Of a stretch of DNA of 64,000 nt, positions 1 to 12,707 are shown piece by piece. The stretch covers positions 5,292,501 to 5,356,500 of the forward strand of contig NC_092576.1 in assembly GCF_037975245.1 (NCBI RefSeq), given 5' to 3'. Numbering within the stretch: position 1 is the first letter of the stretch; every line of letters starts with the position of its first letter. The notes beneath the pieces were generated by a model. That model worked only from the letters and a program-made list of their open reading frames with translations, did not search any database and was not told where the DNA came from. The translations under genes and the position numbers were made by a program. This DNA comes from Apostichopus japonicus. Lineage: Eukaryota; Echinodermata; Holothuroidea; Aspidochirotida; Stichopodidae.

Positions 1-454
1 CCAAAGCAATAATAGGGCATCTCTCACATATTACATCCCCCATATACGTTTGATTAAGCCTCTCCCAGATGTTCTTTATGACCTCTTAACCCTTCCTGGT
101 ATAGAATCCGGGAAATGTTTTCCTGTGATTCATGTTCTATCACGTGATAAATATATGAAATAGCATATAGATTTTTTTAAGCTATTGACCAGAACAAAAA
201 TGGTTGCATAACTTATTCGTTAAGACACACAGTCCAAAATCATACTTTAGTCAATACTTTAGTCAACGTGGTACGTGATCAACATGTAAGATTAACACAT
301 TAAATAACATTAATATATAAAATAAGATAAATAGATGGAAAAGCATAGATTATTTTATGCTATTGACCAGAAAAAATGGCTGCATAACTTCTTCGTTAAG
401 ACACACGGTCCAAAATCAGACTTTAGTCAACAAAGTATACGTTATCAACATGAA

Positions 455-850
455 CGATTTAAATATGAAATAGCATAAATCGATGAAATAGCATAAATAG
501 ATGAAATAGCCAAAAAGATGAAATAGTATATATAGCATAGATGAACAGAAGCAATAGATTAAACGGATGATAAAACGGAAAATTAAACGGATAAAACAGA
601 TTAAATGAATGAAATAGATATTAAATATATGAAATAGATGAAACAGATGCAATAGGTGAATTAGATGGACTAGATAAAATAGATGAAATAGATCAGATAG
701 ATGAAATAGATCGAATAGATTAAATATATGAAATCGATCGTATAAATTGGATAGATCGGATAGATTTGATAGGTTAGCTAGATTAGAGAAATTAGAAAAA
801 GATAGAGAAATTAGAAGTATTAGATATATTGAATAGATTAAATATATAGA
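455..850. repeat. Degenerate AT-rich 9-10 bp tandem repeat
   Basis: Many imperfect copies of a GAAATAGAT-like unit run through this stretch. It is absent at the equivalent place in copy B (about 22870-23220), so it expanded or was inserted in copy A only. Open frames across it on the minus strand are low-complexity Phe/Ile/Leu strings and are not genes. I see nothing further at 860-1380 apart from two overlapping short ORFs with no coding signature. Confidence 0.7.
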
Positions 851-1584
851 TTGTGCTATTTAAACGTTACTATACATGAACATCCTGACATAAAACTAGG
901 CAATTAACAGAGCAGATCCGTTTACAAAGTATTTTAAGTCCCACCGATTGAGAAGAAGTCATGTTTTTGCTGTATTCTTATCAGCACTATAACAATGAGA
1001 TGATCACTTTGTATGTATGCATCATTACCTTTACATAAAGAGAGGTGCAGGTCATTTCTTTAGATCAGAGTTCAAGTTGTCAATGCAGTCTCCGTGAAAA
1101 CGAATGACTCACATCCCACAGATCTCAGGCGTCAAGTTATGTACATAACTATATATTATCTTACCTAACGTATACCGTTTGAAGCTTGTGTCTTTTAATA
1201 TTAATACTTTTATTTTCGCTGTTAGAACTACAGCTTGCATTAGTCCGATAAGTAATACAGTATATATCTTATCTGCAGTAGAGCGTAATTCCAGACAACT
1301 AATGAGTACAACACAACAGCAACTACTCAATCCTGGTGAAAAGGTGACAAAAGAAGAATTAAAAGGTATCTAAGCTATCTACATTTAGTTGATTAATTCA
1401 TGTATTACATGGATTTCTGTACTCCACCTGCATATAAATTTAATTTAAAGTGACCCAGAATGAAATAGAATACGAGTATAATGTTGCTACTCATATATCG
1501 ATGTTTGGTCTCGATGAATATCGTAACCTTTGCATTCATAATGGCGTATGTGTGCATGTATGCGTATGTATGCGTTTGTAACGC

Positions 1585-2585
1585 CCAGCTTGTAAACAGA
1601 ATATCTCAAAACGGGAAGTTGGACCAACTTCATGTTTGATGTGTAGATGTACTACATTGAGTACAAAAAGGCTATCGTTTTCTGTGCAGGTCAAGGTCAT
1701 TTGGGGTAGCCAGGGGTCAAAATGTGGAAACCTTGTAAACACAATATCTGAAGAAGGGAAGCTTGGGCAGACCTCATATTTGGTGTGTAAACGTACCACA
1801 TGGAGCACAAGAAGCCTTTTTTTTCTGTGGAGGTCAAAGTTGATTAGGGTCACTAGGGGTCAAATTGTAAAAACCTTGTTAACACCATAGCTCATGAAAG
1901 GAAGATTGGACAAACCTCATATTTAATGTGTAGAAAGTACCACATTCAGTACAGGAAGCCTATTGTTTTCTGTGGAGGTCAAAGGTCATTTAGGGTCGCT
2001 AGGGGTCAAATTGTCAAAACCTTGTAAACACGATATCGCAAGAAGAGAAGGTCGGACCAATTTTTATTTAGTGTGCAGACGTACCACATTGAGTTAAAAA
2101 AAAGACCTAAAGTTTTTGGTGTAGATCAAAGGTCATTTGGGGACAACAGGTCAAACCGTGACAGCCTTATAAACATTATATTGCAAGAAAGGACATATCT
2201 TATATTTGGTTTGTAGATGTACCATATTACATTTAAGGAGCCTATTATGGCTATTGGTGGAGGTCATTTGAAGTCAGCAAATGCCAAACATTTACCTCAC
2301 TACCCTATTACCTGTCTCTCCACACTAACACATCTTCCTAAGCATAATATCGTGGGGAAGCTTGGACAGATCGCATATTTGGTATGTAATTGTACCACAT
2401 TGAGTACAAGAAGCCTTAATGTTGTGGGCGGAGGTCAATGGTCGTTCACCAGAGTCATATTTTGAACTCACGTTTTACACAATATTTCAACAAAGACTTA
2501 TGTCATATTTATTATGTTGATGTATCTATTACATTAAGTGCAAGAAGCTTGTTGTTGAGGTCAATGGTCATTTCAGGACAGCATG
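1585..2585. repeat. About 145-bp tandem satellite array, copy A intron
   Basis: About six diverged units each carry a core of the type GTACCACATTGAGTACAAG, then a GTCATTTGGGGTCA-like motif, then CCTTGTAAACACAATATC. The GTCATTTGG landmark recurs near 1696, 1841, 1989, 2131 and 2263, a spacing of about 130-150 bp. The same family occurs at 9340-10150, 37480-38200 and 40324-40910. This array lies just upstream of the exon at 2761 and has no counterpart in copy B (23335), so it arrived or expanded after duplication. Short ORFs here are by-products of the repeat. Confidence 0.85.
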
Positions 2586-2760
2586 TGTCATTGTGAATGT
2601 ATTGTTTGTCACATCGCACTGATTTTCACTGTATTACTATTATCAAGTATGTTGTACACCCTCACTATACATTACGTCAGATCCATGCAGAAAAGAGCTG
2701 AATGTTACATCATCGAAACCCATATGCATTTTGCATTCTGGTTGTTCTTTTATTTTAAAG

Positions 2761-5700
2761 CGTGGTGTAAGAAAATTACAATTTCGAAAGACGAAACTCG
2801 AGATACACATGATGGGATAGTGGAGAGGTTGAAGGAAGCATCCGCTAAACAGGTGATTTTTTTATAAAAGAAATACGTTACTTTCGATTCAGTTTGAAAA
2901 AGCAATATAGAATTGATGTGTCTAGGCTTGATGTTCTTTTTTCAAACCATGATAGGTGATGACAGGATCTGTAAATAAGTGGCATTGAAAATAAAGGTGA
3001 CCGATACGTAGAGAGTTACATTCATTATTTCATTTTATCTTGTTATAATTTCAAAATAAAACATTAGACACACTATCCAATAAGTTAATGTGCACATCTA
3101 ACAAGTGATTGTCCAATATGTTGACCGTTTCACCATGTCGTCCTTATTCCTGATGTTTCGATACATTGGGTAAAATAATGGACTTTCAAATGCTAAAGTG
3201 AAGGCAGTTAAGTTGTGAATAAGATGTAAAACAAATGTGTTAAATGAACGAAAACTTTTTTTGTGGCACAGAGGTGAGCCATTTTCCTTTCGTTGCTGTT
3301 GATCTCCATTGCCTTTTAATTTGTTACTTCCGATCCACATCATGTTTGGGGCTTACCAATCTAAAATTAAACCTACAGGCTACTTAATTAAATAGAACCA
3401 TGGAGCCAAGAACACCATGCATCGTAATATCAATATCATAAATATAAATAAACTGAGCTAATTTGAGACAACTGTCATCTTACAATTTTCAATTTTCATG
3501 TTAGGATTTATTTTCCACGATAAGACACACCTAAGATAGATATAGCAATTGTAAACTATATTCCTGTTGGTCAATCCTCGAATTACTTTGTAATCCATCC
3601 TGATAACTAATGCTGATAATTTTTTGAGGTTCGTCATTCATGATTCTCAAAGTCATTATGTAGTTAATTTCTTGAATAGGTTGACATTGAAAGGATTAAA
3701 CTGCAAGACAGCTTCAAGTCAGTTGAAGATAACGGTGAAGCTATTAATCTAAGCTCTGGAGCAGTTTTACCTCCGCTTAACAATTTGGAAAACTTGGAAA
3801 TTGTAAACAAGAAATGGCAGCAATTGGACATTACCGAATGGATAAATATCCTGAAATATGCATGTCACGGACGTAAACCAACCAAAATCAAGTAAGCATA
3901 GTTATAATGATCAGTCGACTATTATTCAGATTGTCTGCGAAAGAATTACATTTATTTAATTTACCAACTTATTGAAATAATTCCTGTTAGAGTATATCTA
4001 TATGTGAAGACGTTTCAGCAACATGTCGCACCATATCGTGCTTACTTGCACATAATATATATATTTAGCGAATTGATTGATTTATCTACCAGAGAAATAC
4101 GGTGGTGTGCTCCTTCGTTTGAGCAGGCTGAATCAGATGTGAAATGGAAACAAAAAATGATATTAAAGACAAGAATACTTGAAAAACTTCTTTGGGGACC
4201 TAATAATAAGATTAATGGACCTTTTTAGTGTATCTAATTACAACAAACTGACGAACTACTACCATTACTTCTCACAGGATTGAACTCATTCTGCTGCCGT
4301 ATGACTTTGAGAACAAGTTGAGCACGTTAAAAAAGAAGCCATGCGGTAAGAATGCAGTTTAACAAATTAATCTTTACAAGTAACTGTCGATGAGGTGAAA
4401 TGTAGTTGTGTAAATGATTGGAACTACACGATTAAGAACAACGACTAATGCGTTTATCAATATCCTGTGTTCAACAGGTTCGAGACAAGTGGAGATTTGT
4501 TCACGACTTTATCTAAATTCCTAAAAGCCACTTATTTAACGACTGGTAGAGGAGCGAGTCAGTTGAGATTAACAATCAGTTTAACAGATTATATTGACAT
4601 TTCTATTGACCTCATGACTGAAAAAACACAGTCCCAGTCCATTGTTTAATCCTAAAGGGTCGCAACCAAGCAAATTGCTTTCATTTTTGTTCAGTTGATA
4701 TTTTCGTCATATATTTTTTCAGGTTCTAGTTATGGGTTAAATTTTTGTTTATTTCAAGCTCTAGTAGTACTTTTAAAATAAGTTTGGATTGTTATGTAAA
4801 CCTGAGTACAACTCGGATAGATATCAAATTATCAACAAATTTAAAAATTACGTTCTCTAAAGATCAATGCATCTTCCTTGACTTGTTCTCTTCCTATTGT
4901 TAGCATATAGGCAATACACCTACAGTTGACTACATGCACAGTCCCATGTGAAAGGGAGTTTTAACAAATATAAGTTGTGAACAGGACGCCAGTAAATTTA
5001 GGGGGTACTAAAGGAGTCCGAATACAGTATAGACAAAACGATCTTTTACTAAATGTTTGACATGTTCAAGTTTTCTTAGTTCAGACTAAAGAAACTCCTT
5101 TACGGTCTCTTTCAGTCGAGTGGCAAACTGGTGTTATATCTGCAGTACTGAGAATGAGTTACGAAAATGAACGGTGGGAGGTATGTCCTGATAACATTTT
5201 GTTATAAGAAGATATCAATTTTAAACACACTTTTACATAGTACAAGCAAAATAACATGGTCAAATTCAAGTTCTTACGAAGGTCTTCTTGCTTACATATC
5301 AAGCTAAATAATATGGACTAATCATGAGTTTTATGTTTATTCACACAGAGTACTGGATCACGTCCTCTGGAATATCATCAATATGAAACGATCGTAAGTA
5401 AACATTACTTAATAAAATATCTTTCAACCCAGTGCAAAAAAAAAAATGTGAACAGTAGAAGTCAACAACACCATATTCCATACAACGACTCTCACATTTT
5501 CAGGATTGGTCCAATCTTGTTTTACCTCTGGGAAAGGTGGGGGCGGTTGCATCACGGCTTTTCAGAAGATATATTATACAGAACAGCAATATGAAGACAT
5601 AACGTTTACGTTCTGTATTAAACTTTTGTGTGATTGCCGTTGGCTAACAGATACTGTACAATTAGCTTATTCACAAAATACGAGATGTAAAAAGTAAGTT

Positions 5701-8700
5701 CATTTCCAATTTCGGGAGAAAAAGAATCATGCACATTTTCTCTCCGTGCTAGGTTTGCACGATGTGTGTATTTGGGTGATAATATTGAACTTCATGCCTT
5801 ACACTTGTATTACAGAAAAAGAGGGCAAATAAAGAAGTGGTAAGTAAAAAGGAAAAAGGTAGATTTATTATCCCATTATATCTTCCATCATTTTATATAA
5901 GAAAAGGCAATGATTCAATATATGTTGTGGTAAACTTGCTAATTATTAAACAAAAGAATGAACATCAGAGTTAAATGTAAGGATTTGTATATGTTTATAC
6001 AATTGGAAATGTGTATACCACTTTCTGCTATTCAATAATGTGATCCATAATATTTTGGTCGGACGAGATATGGGTTTTAGTGAAAAATCAAAACACTCTT
6101 GCCGCCCTCTCGTTTTTCCTTTCCACCACAATAGGTTAGGACAAATATTTACCTTAATGACCATAGGGATAGCAGTTGCATGGTGGGCTGGCGGGACGTA
6201 GTCCCCCCCCCCCCCCCCTTCGGCACTGCTAAAATACGGTTCGAATAAATAATAATCGAGCAAAAATCTTCAGAAAAAAATTGGCTTTAACCAGTCAATA
6301 TTTGATCAGGCTTATATTTACTCAAGAAGCATAGCTGCATCGGTATTGTCTTAAAATAAATACGTTTTAAAACCGTACTTGGAAATGAAAAATAATCTTC
6401 GAATGATCTGTTTTGTTACACACACGTATTCCAAAATATATTTTTTTTTTCAAAATTACACGGCTACACTACTACACTTAGTACCACCCTGTCGTACTTA
6501 ATGCCAGCCTTATTGTACGTTAAATTTAAAACCTTAACTAGTAGACTTCCGAGAATTTTTTTTTTAAAACATTAACCATAGTCAAGCGATTATTTGCTTG
6601 TTACACATACCCCATAAGTCATAATGTTGGAGGAGATAGTAGATATTTTGAAATAACCAAATGTCGACGGTTTGAAAATTATAGGACGTACTTTTGAGGA
6701 AATGTTTGAAAGTTTCAGGTAAAGTCGTTTAAATTTGCAGGGAAAAAAACAGTCAAAAGTTTTAGAATATAAAAGTTTGATATAAAATAGTCGAAATTTT
6801 TAAATATAACTTGAGACATAATTTCTTATTCTTTGGTAAGAAATCAAACAGGAGGTAAAAAAAAGTCGATGAGATTGTCATTTTGAGATGAAAAACAGAA
6901 ATGTTGGGTAGACAAGTAGACCTCCGAAGAAAAAACTGAAATGATATGAACAAAAACGAAGTTTAGGGGGTAAAGCAGTCACAATTTAAAAGATAAAATG
7001 TTGAAGTATACCATCTGAAGTGGCCTTACGAAGCATCAACAAAAGTAAACTTAGTCTAGCAACGATACCCAAACTGGCAACTGGTTATAATTCTCCCATC
7101 CAACTGCCCGTCCTTTTGATAGCGCCCCTATACGTACCTCACTGTCCGTTGCTCTTACGTTTGCCTTTGACTTAGTAAAGTTGTTTAAGATGTAAATTGC
7201 TGTGTAGGCAAGTAATAAATACCTGCTATGTATTTGCTATGCGGGGGATGGGGGTGGTTACAAATTATGACTTTAACAACTGATTTGTATTAACTATAAA
7301 CGTAGACGGGAGGGGAGCCGACTGAGGCCTGGGTGCAAACATGATTGGGAATGCCCTCATTGCCCTCCCCAACCCCTATGCCCTCCCCGCCTCCTTGATG
7401 CCGCCACTACGATTATGACTTTAAATGGTAGATATGTTCACAACAAGGTAGTTAGGTTACTATGGTGAATTTTATATGATAACATGGTAGAACACCGATC
7501 CTAAACTCATGCGATTACAACATTGTTAAGCTGAAAGTTAAGTAAGATAATTTTATAATTCATTGTATGTGTTGACTTTAAATGCAATGTGAATTATAGA
7601 ATAACTCAAATCAGATCGTTAGGCACGGTTTCAATGTTTATAATGTTGTGTTTTGCTACATTAACCAAGCTAGGTGTCTTTGTTCATGTTGATCATATTC
7701 CATATTTTAATGTTGTTTGTGATAATATTCTTACCCATTTTTTTGCTTTTCAGACCGACCAAACAGAAGGGTAAGTCTTTAAACTGCGGTTCAATTATGT
7801 ACTTTATCCGAACTGATAAACCGTGTTCTAGATTCAGAGGTCACAACATCATATAATATGTGTTGTAGACAATTTCTAACAACTACAAGTATACCTCAAT
7901 ACAACTGTCGTCATCTGTTCACAAACAATTAGCTACAATACAATTGTCGTCTGTGTACAATCAGTAAGCTAAACAGTACTAATGACGTTATGTGTGTACA
8001 ATCAGTTAGCTACAATACAATTGTCGTCTGTGTACAATCAGTAAGCTATACAGTACTAATGTCGTTATGTGTGTACAATCAGTTAGCTACAATACAACTG
8101 TCGTCTGTGTACAATCAGTAAGCTATACAGTACTAATGTCGTTGTGTACAATCAGTTAGCTACAATACAATTGTCGTCTGTGTACAATCAGTAAGCTATA
8201 CAGTACTAATGTCGTTATGTGTGTACAATCAGTTAGCTACAATACAATTGTCGTCTGTGTACAATCAGTAAGCTATACAGTACTAATGTCGTTATGTGTG
8301 TACAATCAGTTAGCTACAATACAATTGTCGTCTGTGTACAATCAGTAAGCTATACAGTACTAATGTCGTTATGTGTGTACAATCAGTTAGCTACAATACA
8401 ATTGTCGTCTGTGTACAATCAGTAAGCTAAACAGTACTAATTACCTTATGTGTGTACAATCAGTTAGCTACAATACAATTGTCGTCTGTGTACAATCAGT
8501 AAGCTATACAGTACTAATGTCGTTATGTGTGTACAATCAGTTAGCTACAATACAATTGTCGTCTGTGTACAATCAGTAAGCTAAACAGTACTTATGTCGT
8601 TATTTGTGTACAATCAGTTAGCTACAATACAATTGTCGTCTGTGTACAATCAGTAAGCTATACAGTACTAATGTCCTTATTTGTGTACAATCAGTTGGCT

Positions 8701-9222
8701 ACAATACAATTGTCGTCTGTGTACAGTCAGTAAGCTATATAGTACTAATGTCGTTGTGTACAATCATCTAGCTACAATACAATTGTCGTCTGTGTACAAT
8801 CAGTAAGCTATACAGTATTAATGTCGTTATGTGTGTACAATCAGTTAGCTACAATACAATTGTCGTCTGTGTACAATCAGTAAGCTATACAGTACTAATG
8901 TCGTTATGTGTGTACAATCAGTTAGCTGCAATACAATTTTCGTCTGTGTACAGTCAGTAAGCTATACAGTACAATTGTCGTCGTTTATTTACGATCAGTG
9001 AACTGTACTTCACATGTCGTTCTTTGTGCACACTCACTTAGCTTATGTATATTGTTTAGAGTAATTGCTAATCACTGAGCTATGATACAATGTTTTAATG
9101 CGTGTTGAAGCATGCATTTACTATGTCGTATTTATTCACATATTTGTATATTTCATTTTATTAGAGCAAAGCTTTTGGAAGACTCGGACTATGAAAAATT
9201 TCCATCCGATGTGAAAGTTTGA
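2761..9222 (+). CDS. LRR-like receptor tail, spliced exon set, copy A (partial gene)
   Basis: Exons with good splice sites and compatible phases lie at 2761-2852, 3680-3891, 4278-4345, 5116-5180, 5349-5393, 5504 to about 5536 (donor uncertain), 5816-5839 (24 nt), 7754-7770 (17 nt) and 9165-9222, ending in TGA at 9220. The joined protein opens with DETRDTHDGIVERLKEAS. A leucine-rich segment follows (INLSSGAVLPPLNNLENLEI), then ILLPYDFENKLSTL and a run ending ENERWE. The hydrophilic end is ANKEVTDQTEGAKLLEDSD. The pattern resembles the C-terminal LRR-like part of NLR-type or Ig-NACHT receptors; the name rests on memory of such families. Exon sizes and frame are kept in copy B, which is the main evidence for coding. 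The first exon takes a phase-1 intron, matching the donor phase of the receptor membrane exon. The exon-6 donor is weak, because GTGGGG at 5537 and GTTTTA at 5519 both keep frame. It could be an alternative 3' end of an upstream receptor or a decaying gene. Confidence 0.6.
7865..9010. repeat. Intronic minisatellite, about 75-bp higher-order unit
   Basis: The array alternates two related half-units of about 36 and 39 bp. Both begin GTGTACAATCAGT. One continues TAGCTACAATACAATTGTCG and the other AAGCTATACAGTACTAATGT. About 14 dimers are nearly identical in the middle and degrade at both ends. It lies in the intron between the 17-nt micro-exon (7754) and the terminal exon (9165). Copy B has only a diverged, shorter version at 36725-37150. 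Confidence 0.92.
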
Positions 9223-9339
9223 AAATTGAAAGGCAGGAGGACGAAGTCCACATGATTCAGCTGAATCATCTCTCGTTTTAACAGATAGGACTAAGAAATA
9301 TCAAGAAGAATGTAGCTTTGCTCGTAAACACGCAAGGAA

Positions 9340-10150
9340 TCTTCAATAAATTTAATACCCCATATTGAGTACAAAGAGGTTTTTGAGAATTTTAAAGGTC
9401 ATTTGGGGTCACTGGAGGTCAAAATGTATATTCATAATAAACACAATATCAGGTAATCTTCAACAGATCTCATACTTAGCATGTGGATGTATCATATTGA
9501 GTAGAAGGTGTCTGTTATTTTCTGAAGGGAAAGGAAGCTTTATCCAACATCTTACAAAACTAAGAGCAGAACTTCGTAAAAACAATATCTTCAGAAGGTG
9601 AATGGAATATATGCGATGGTAATCGTGAGCACAAGAATTATTTTGAAATTGGTAAAGATCAAAGGTTATTTGTTGATATTAATATCGGTAAAACTGAAGC
9701 CCTTTTGAGACATTTATATAAAACTGCAAAATGCAAGATTTGTATTTGATAGGCAGGTTTGCATTAGTGCAAGAACCTTGCTGATCATTCGAAATCAATA
9801 ATGGCAAACATTTACGATACGGTGTGCACTGCTGTAATTGCATAAAGTTCTCAAACGAAACACGGCAGGAAAGCACTAATCCAACCGGCTCTCTGATTTG
9901 ATTCTTCGCCGGAAGCAAAAGTAATATTTGCGATTATGATAGCATGTGAGGGAGAAAGAGCTTGATTAAATATCATACTCGGTAGGCTTAGGATGTTGAT
10001 TCCCTATGGTGAGTACAAGATGCGGAAAAACTGGAACACAATTAGTAGGAATGTTAGATATGTAATTACCCTTAGTAAGGGTCAAATGTCATTTGAGGCT
10101 AAAAGAGGTCAAAGTTTGAAATCCTTGTAAAGACAATATCACCATAGTCT
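9340..10150. repeat. 145-bp satellite family, copy A 3' flank
   Basis: Diverged units of the family seen at 1585 (CATATTGAGTACAAAGAGG, GGTCATTTGGGGTCACTGG) follow directly after the terminal exon. They may therefore be transcribed as 3' UTR. The equivalent block in copy B (37480-38200 and 40324-40910) is split by a LINE. Confidence 0.75.
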
Positions 10151-10769
10151 ACAGATGGATTGATGGATCATTCTATCCTTTTGTATAATTGTTTATATTC
10201 TTTATTTTCGTATCGTACAGAAGATGATAAACAACGATGGCTGAATTAAAAACAAGCTTACATTTTCCTTCTTTTTTTCAATAATTTTTGTTCTATCGCA
10301 TGATAAGTATGACATATAAAATAGAAGGAGATAGGAAACAAAACTTGTGAAAGGAAGTGTACTAAAAAACCTATAGCGCTGGTCGGGTAGTGACACTCCC
10401 TGAAAAAAATACAGAACTTTACATTTAGAAAAGAGACCCAAGAAACAACGGAACCACCCCTTCCTCTCCTTCCTTTCCCTTCACTCACCAGCCCCCCCCC
10501 CCCTCCCACCCCAGTTATAACAAGTGAAAGCAATAATTGCCGATAACATAATTAATCAATAACCGTCTAACAAAATACAAAACGTATTTCTTCAGTAGAG
10601 GTTATGATTCGGTGTTCATATCAGTTCAAATGGCACAATTAAAAAATAGAAAACACCTGGCAAGAAATTACAAATTCAACATAAATAACCCCTTCTAGTA
10701 AGTTATATCACTGGAATAAAATTATCCGCAAGAACATCCAACTATTGCAAAGCTCCCCATTTTGGAGGC

Positions 10770-11030
10770 TAAATACCTCCAGAATTCCATCTCTACGATT
10801 TACAGAAGGCTAAAATATTTAAAGGAACATCTACAACCTACTTATAAGAATAACTTTAGAACATTTAATCAGGACGATTTAGGCTGGTACAAGTGTAATG
10901 GATCGAATGTGATGTTTGTCTTAATTTTCCTAGCAGCCAATACTTATTTCAAGAGTGCAAGTACAGGAATTTGTTACCAAAGGGTTTCGTGTGATACTAA
11001 CAGTTTTGTTTATCGTGCCGCTTATTTTAA
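10770..11030. repeat. TA-linked dispersed repeat, copy 1
   Basis: This is a sequence family ending GTGCCGCTC next to a TA microsatellite elsewhere. Its core, from GCAGCCAATACTTATTTCAA to TTTATCGTGCCGC, recurs at 41340-41475, 61707-61843 and 61891-62024, and in reverse at 56453-56487. This copy lies at the right end of copy A. Read in antisense, every full copy keeps an open frame ending TRNPLVTNSCTCTLEISIGC then stop. I cannot assign a transposon class. Confidence 0.75.
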
Positions 11031-11345
11031 ATGGAATATGTAGGACGCATAATCTTAGTCCATACCTTTTAAAGTTTTAGAAACCCCACAAATTAAATTG
11101 TATGCATGATATAGCTTGATGTGAACTAGCATTACACTTCAAACATAATTGATTAAAAGTCGTGTTAACTTTTTAACAATTTAATAAATTGTGTTCAAAC
11201 ACAACATTGAGACAAATTTAATCTTAATCAATTATTGCGCCTCATATTTTCGACGCCATTACAGTTTCATCCTCTATATTCAGAAAAAGTGTTGCACCTT
11301 GTCGATATTCATTATGTAGCTGCGTTCCACTTTCCACTATATATT

Positions 11346-11348
<3 letters not shown>

Positions 11349-11418
<70 letters not shown>

Positions 11419-11478
11419 GTGGAGAGAGGTGGAGAGAGGTGGAGAGAGAGGTGGAGAGAGGTGGGTGGAGAGAGAGGT
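11349..11478. repeat. (TA)n-(GA)n microsatellite
   Basis: A run of about 22 TA dinucleotides passes into GA-rich GAGAGAGGTGGA-type repeats. The stretch 11495-11761 beyond it is more GC-rich than its surroundings and holds an 88-codon minus-strand ORF with a hydrophobic start. I see no homology or splice support for that ORF and do not call it a gene. Confidence 0.9.
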
Positions 11479-12076
11479 TTTGTTTTAAAAGAATCTAATG
11501 CGTGTCTCTTGGTAACAAAAATATATAACTTAGCATAAATACTTTACATACCTTAATACTTAAAGTTAACTTAGCGCGCACGCAAGGTACCTCGGCTACC
11601 GCTGCGCTCTCCGTCGGGGTGTCAAATCCCAGGGTAGTCTGTAACCGTAGTGCGGGTGTGTCTGGAAGCTTCCGGAAGGCGCTTTTCGTATAAATAACAG
11701 CTCCGGTATAGAGAACAGGACCAGCTAAGGTAAATAATAAGTTCAGAAGAATGGTATCCAAAAGAGAGTTAAGAGTAAGTCACACACAGCGTGGTTGGCA
11801 TGGTGAAGAAAGGCCGGAACGGAAAAGGTAGGTTTTGTAAGGGCTATGCAGACATCGTTGTTTTACGTGGCGTGACGTACAGGTTGGTGCCACTGGGAGA
11901 AAAGAGCGAGCCACTCCTTGAAAACTAATATGACATTCGGTGAGGTTACTCGACCGTAGCTTAGAACTGCACTGATTGTGCTCTTCGTTTACAAATTAGC
12001 ATAATAATACACCATTTAAGAATTGCATAACTTCAATTAGCGCGTAGTTAACCTTTAAAGTAACATGCTGCATCAT

Positions 12077-12080
<4 letters not shown>

Positions 12081-12131
<51 letters not shown>

Positions 12132-12238
12132 GTATATATATATATAATGTATATATATATATATATATATATAATGTATATATATATATATATAATGTAT
12201 ATATATATATAATGTATATATATATATATATATATATA
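12081..12238. repeat. (TA)n microsatellite with TAATGTA interruptions
   Basis: About 160 bp of TA repeat, regularly broken by TAATGTA. The interruptions recur at similar spacing, suggesting amplification of TA blocks together with their interruption. The rest of 11762-12707 shows no gene that I can support. A short start-like exon (ATG at about 11799, followed by a GTAGGT donor) is possible but isolated. Confidence 0.9.
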
Positions 12239-12707
12239 CGTATATATGTAAATATGTATGTATTTATAGTGCTAATAAATCACGGAAATATTATGCGAGC
12301 TTGAAAAAAACGTGTCGCATGTACATTGCACTGAAAAAAGGGAAACCAATTGAATTTTTCAAGACGGCCTTAAACTACTCCTAAATCATCGCGGGATTCG
12401 TTGCTAATGATTAAAGCGCCTATGTATAAATTCTATCGATCGAAAAGAACGACAGTAAATAACCAATTTGTTATGTTAAGGGAAGGAACTGCAGTATTCT
12501 AAACAATTATGAGAAATTTCAGAAACAGAACAAGGCTGAAAATTAAAGATTACGGGGAGAGGATGAAATCCCAGCACCATTGCAACATTAGATTTAATAC
12601 TTTAAATATAGTCCATGTATGATCTTCTGTAAAATAAACATATTATAAATTTTAAGTAAATCTTATATAGCAATACATCATCATACTATTATTAGCAATT
12701 GTGACAG

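Larger units (their letters stand above)
1..11045. repeat. Segmental duplication, copy A
   Basis: This block matches 22728-41475 in the same order and orientation. Position 6 aligns with 22728 and the shared stretch begins with GCAATAATAGGGCATCTC. Matching landmarks are the exons at 2761, 3680, 4278, 5116, 5349 and 5504, the micro-exons at 5816 and 7754, the terminal exon at 9165, the intronic minisatellite at 7865, the 145-bp repeats at 9340, and the TA-linked repeat ending near 11030. Introns are diverged but alignable by eye, so the duplication is not very recent. Copy A alone has a 1-kb satellite array (1585-2585) and about 0.5 kb at 4440-4980. The receptor exons belonging to this copy should lie to the left of the window. 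Confidence 0.9.

Noticed and set aside
4467-4649. 60-codon ORF in a copy A intron as an extra exon
   Set aside because: It is missing from copy B, and the flanking exons at 4278 and 5116 already join in phase without it.
7865-9010. CRISPR-like array
   Set aside because: The spacing is regular, but there are no unique spacers; both half-units are repeats, and the locus lies in an intron of a eukaryotic gene.
11495-11761. 88-codon minus-strand ORF with a hydrophobic start
   Set aside because: Locally higher GC content is interesting, but there is no homologue in the window, no splice support, and the length is compatible with chance.
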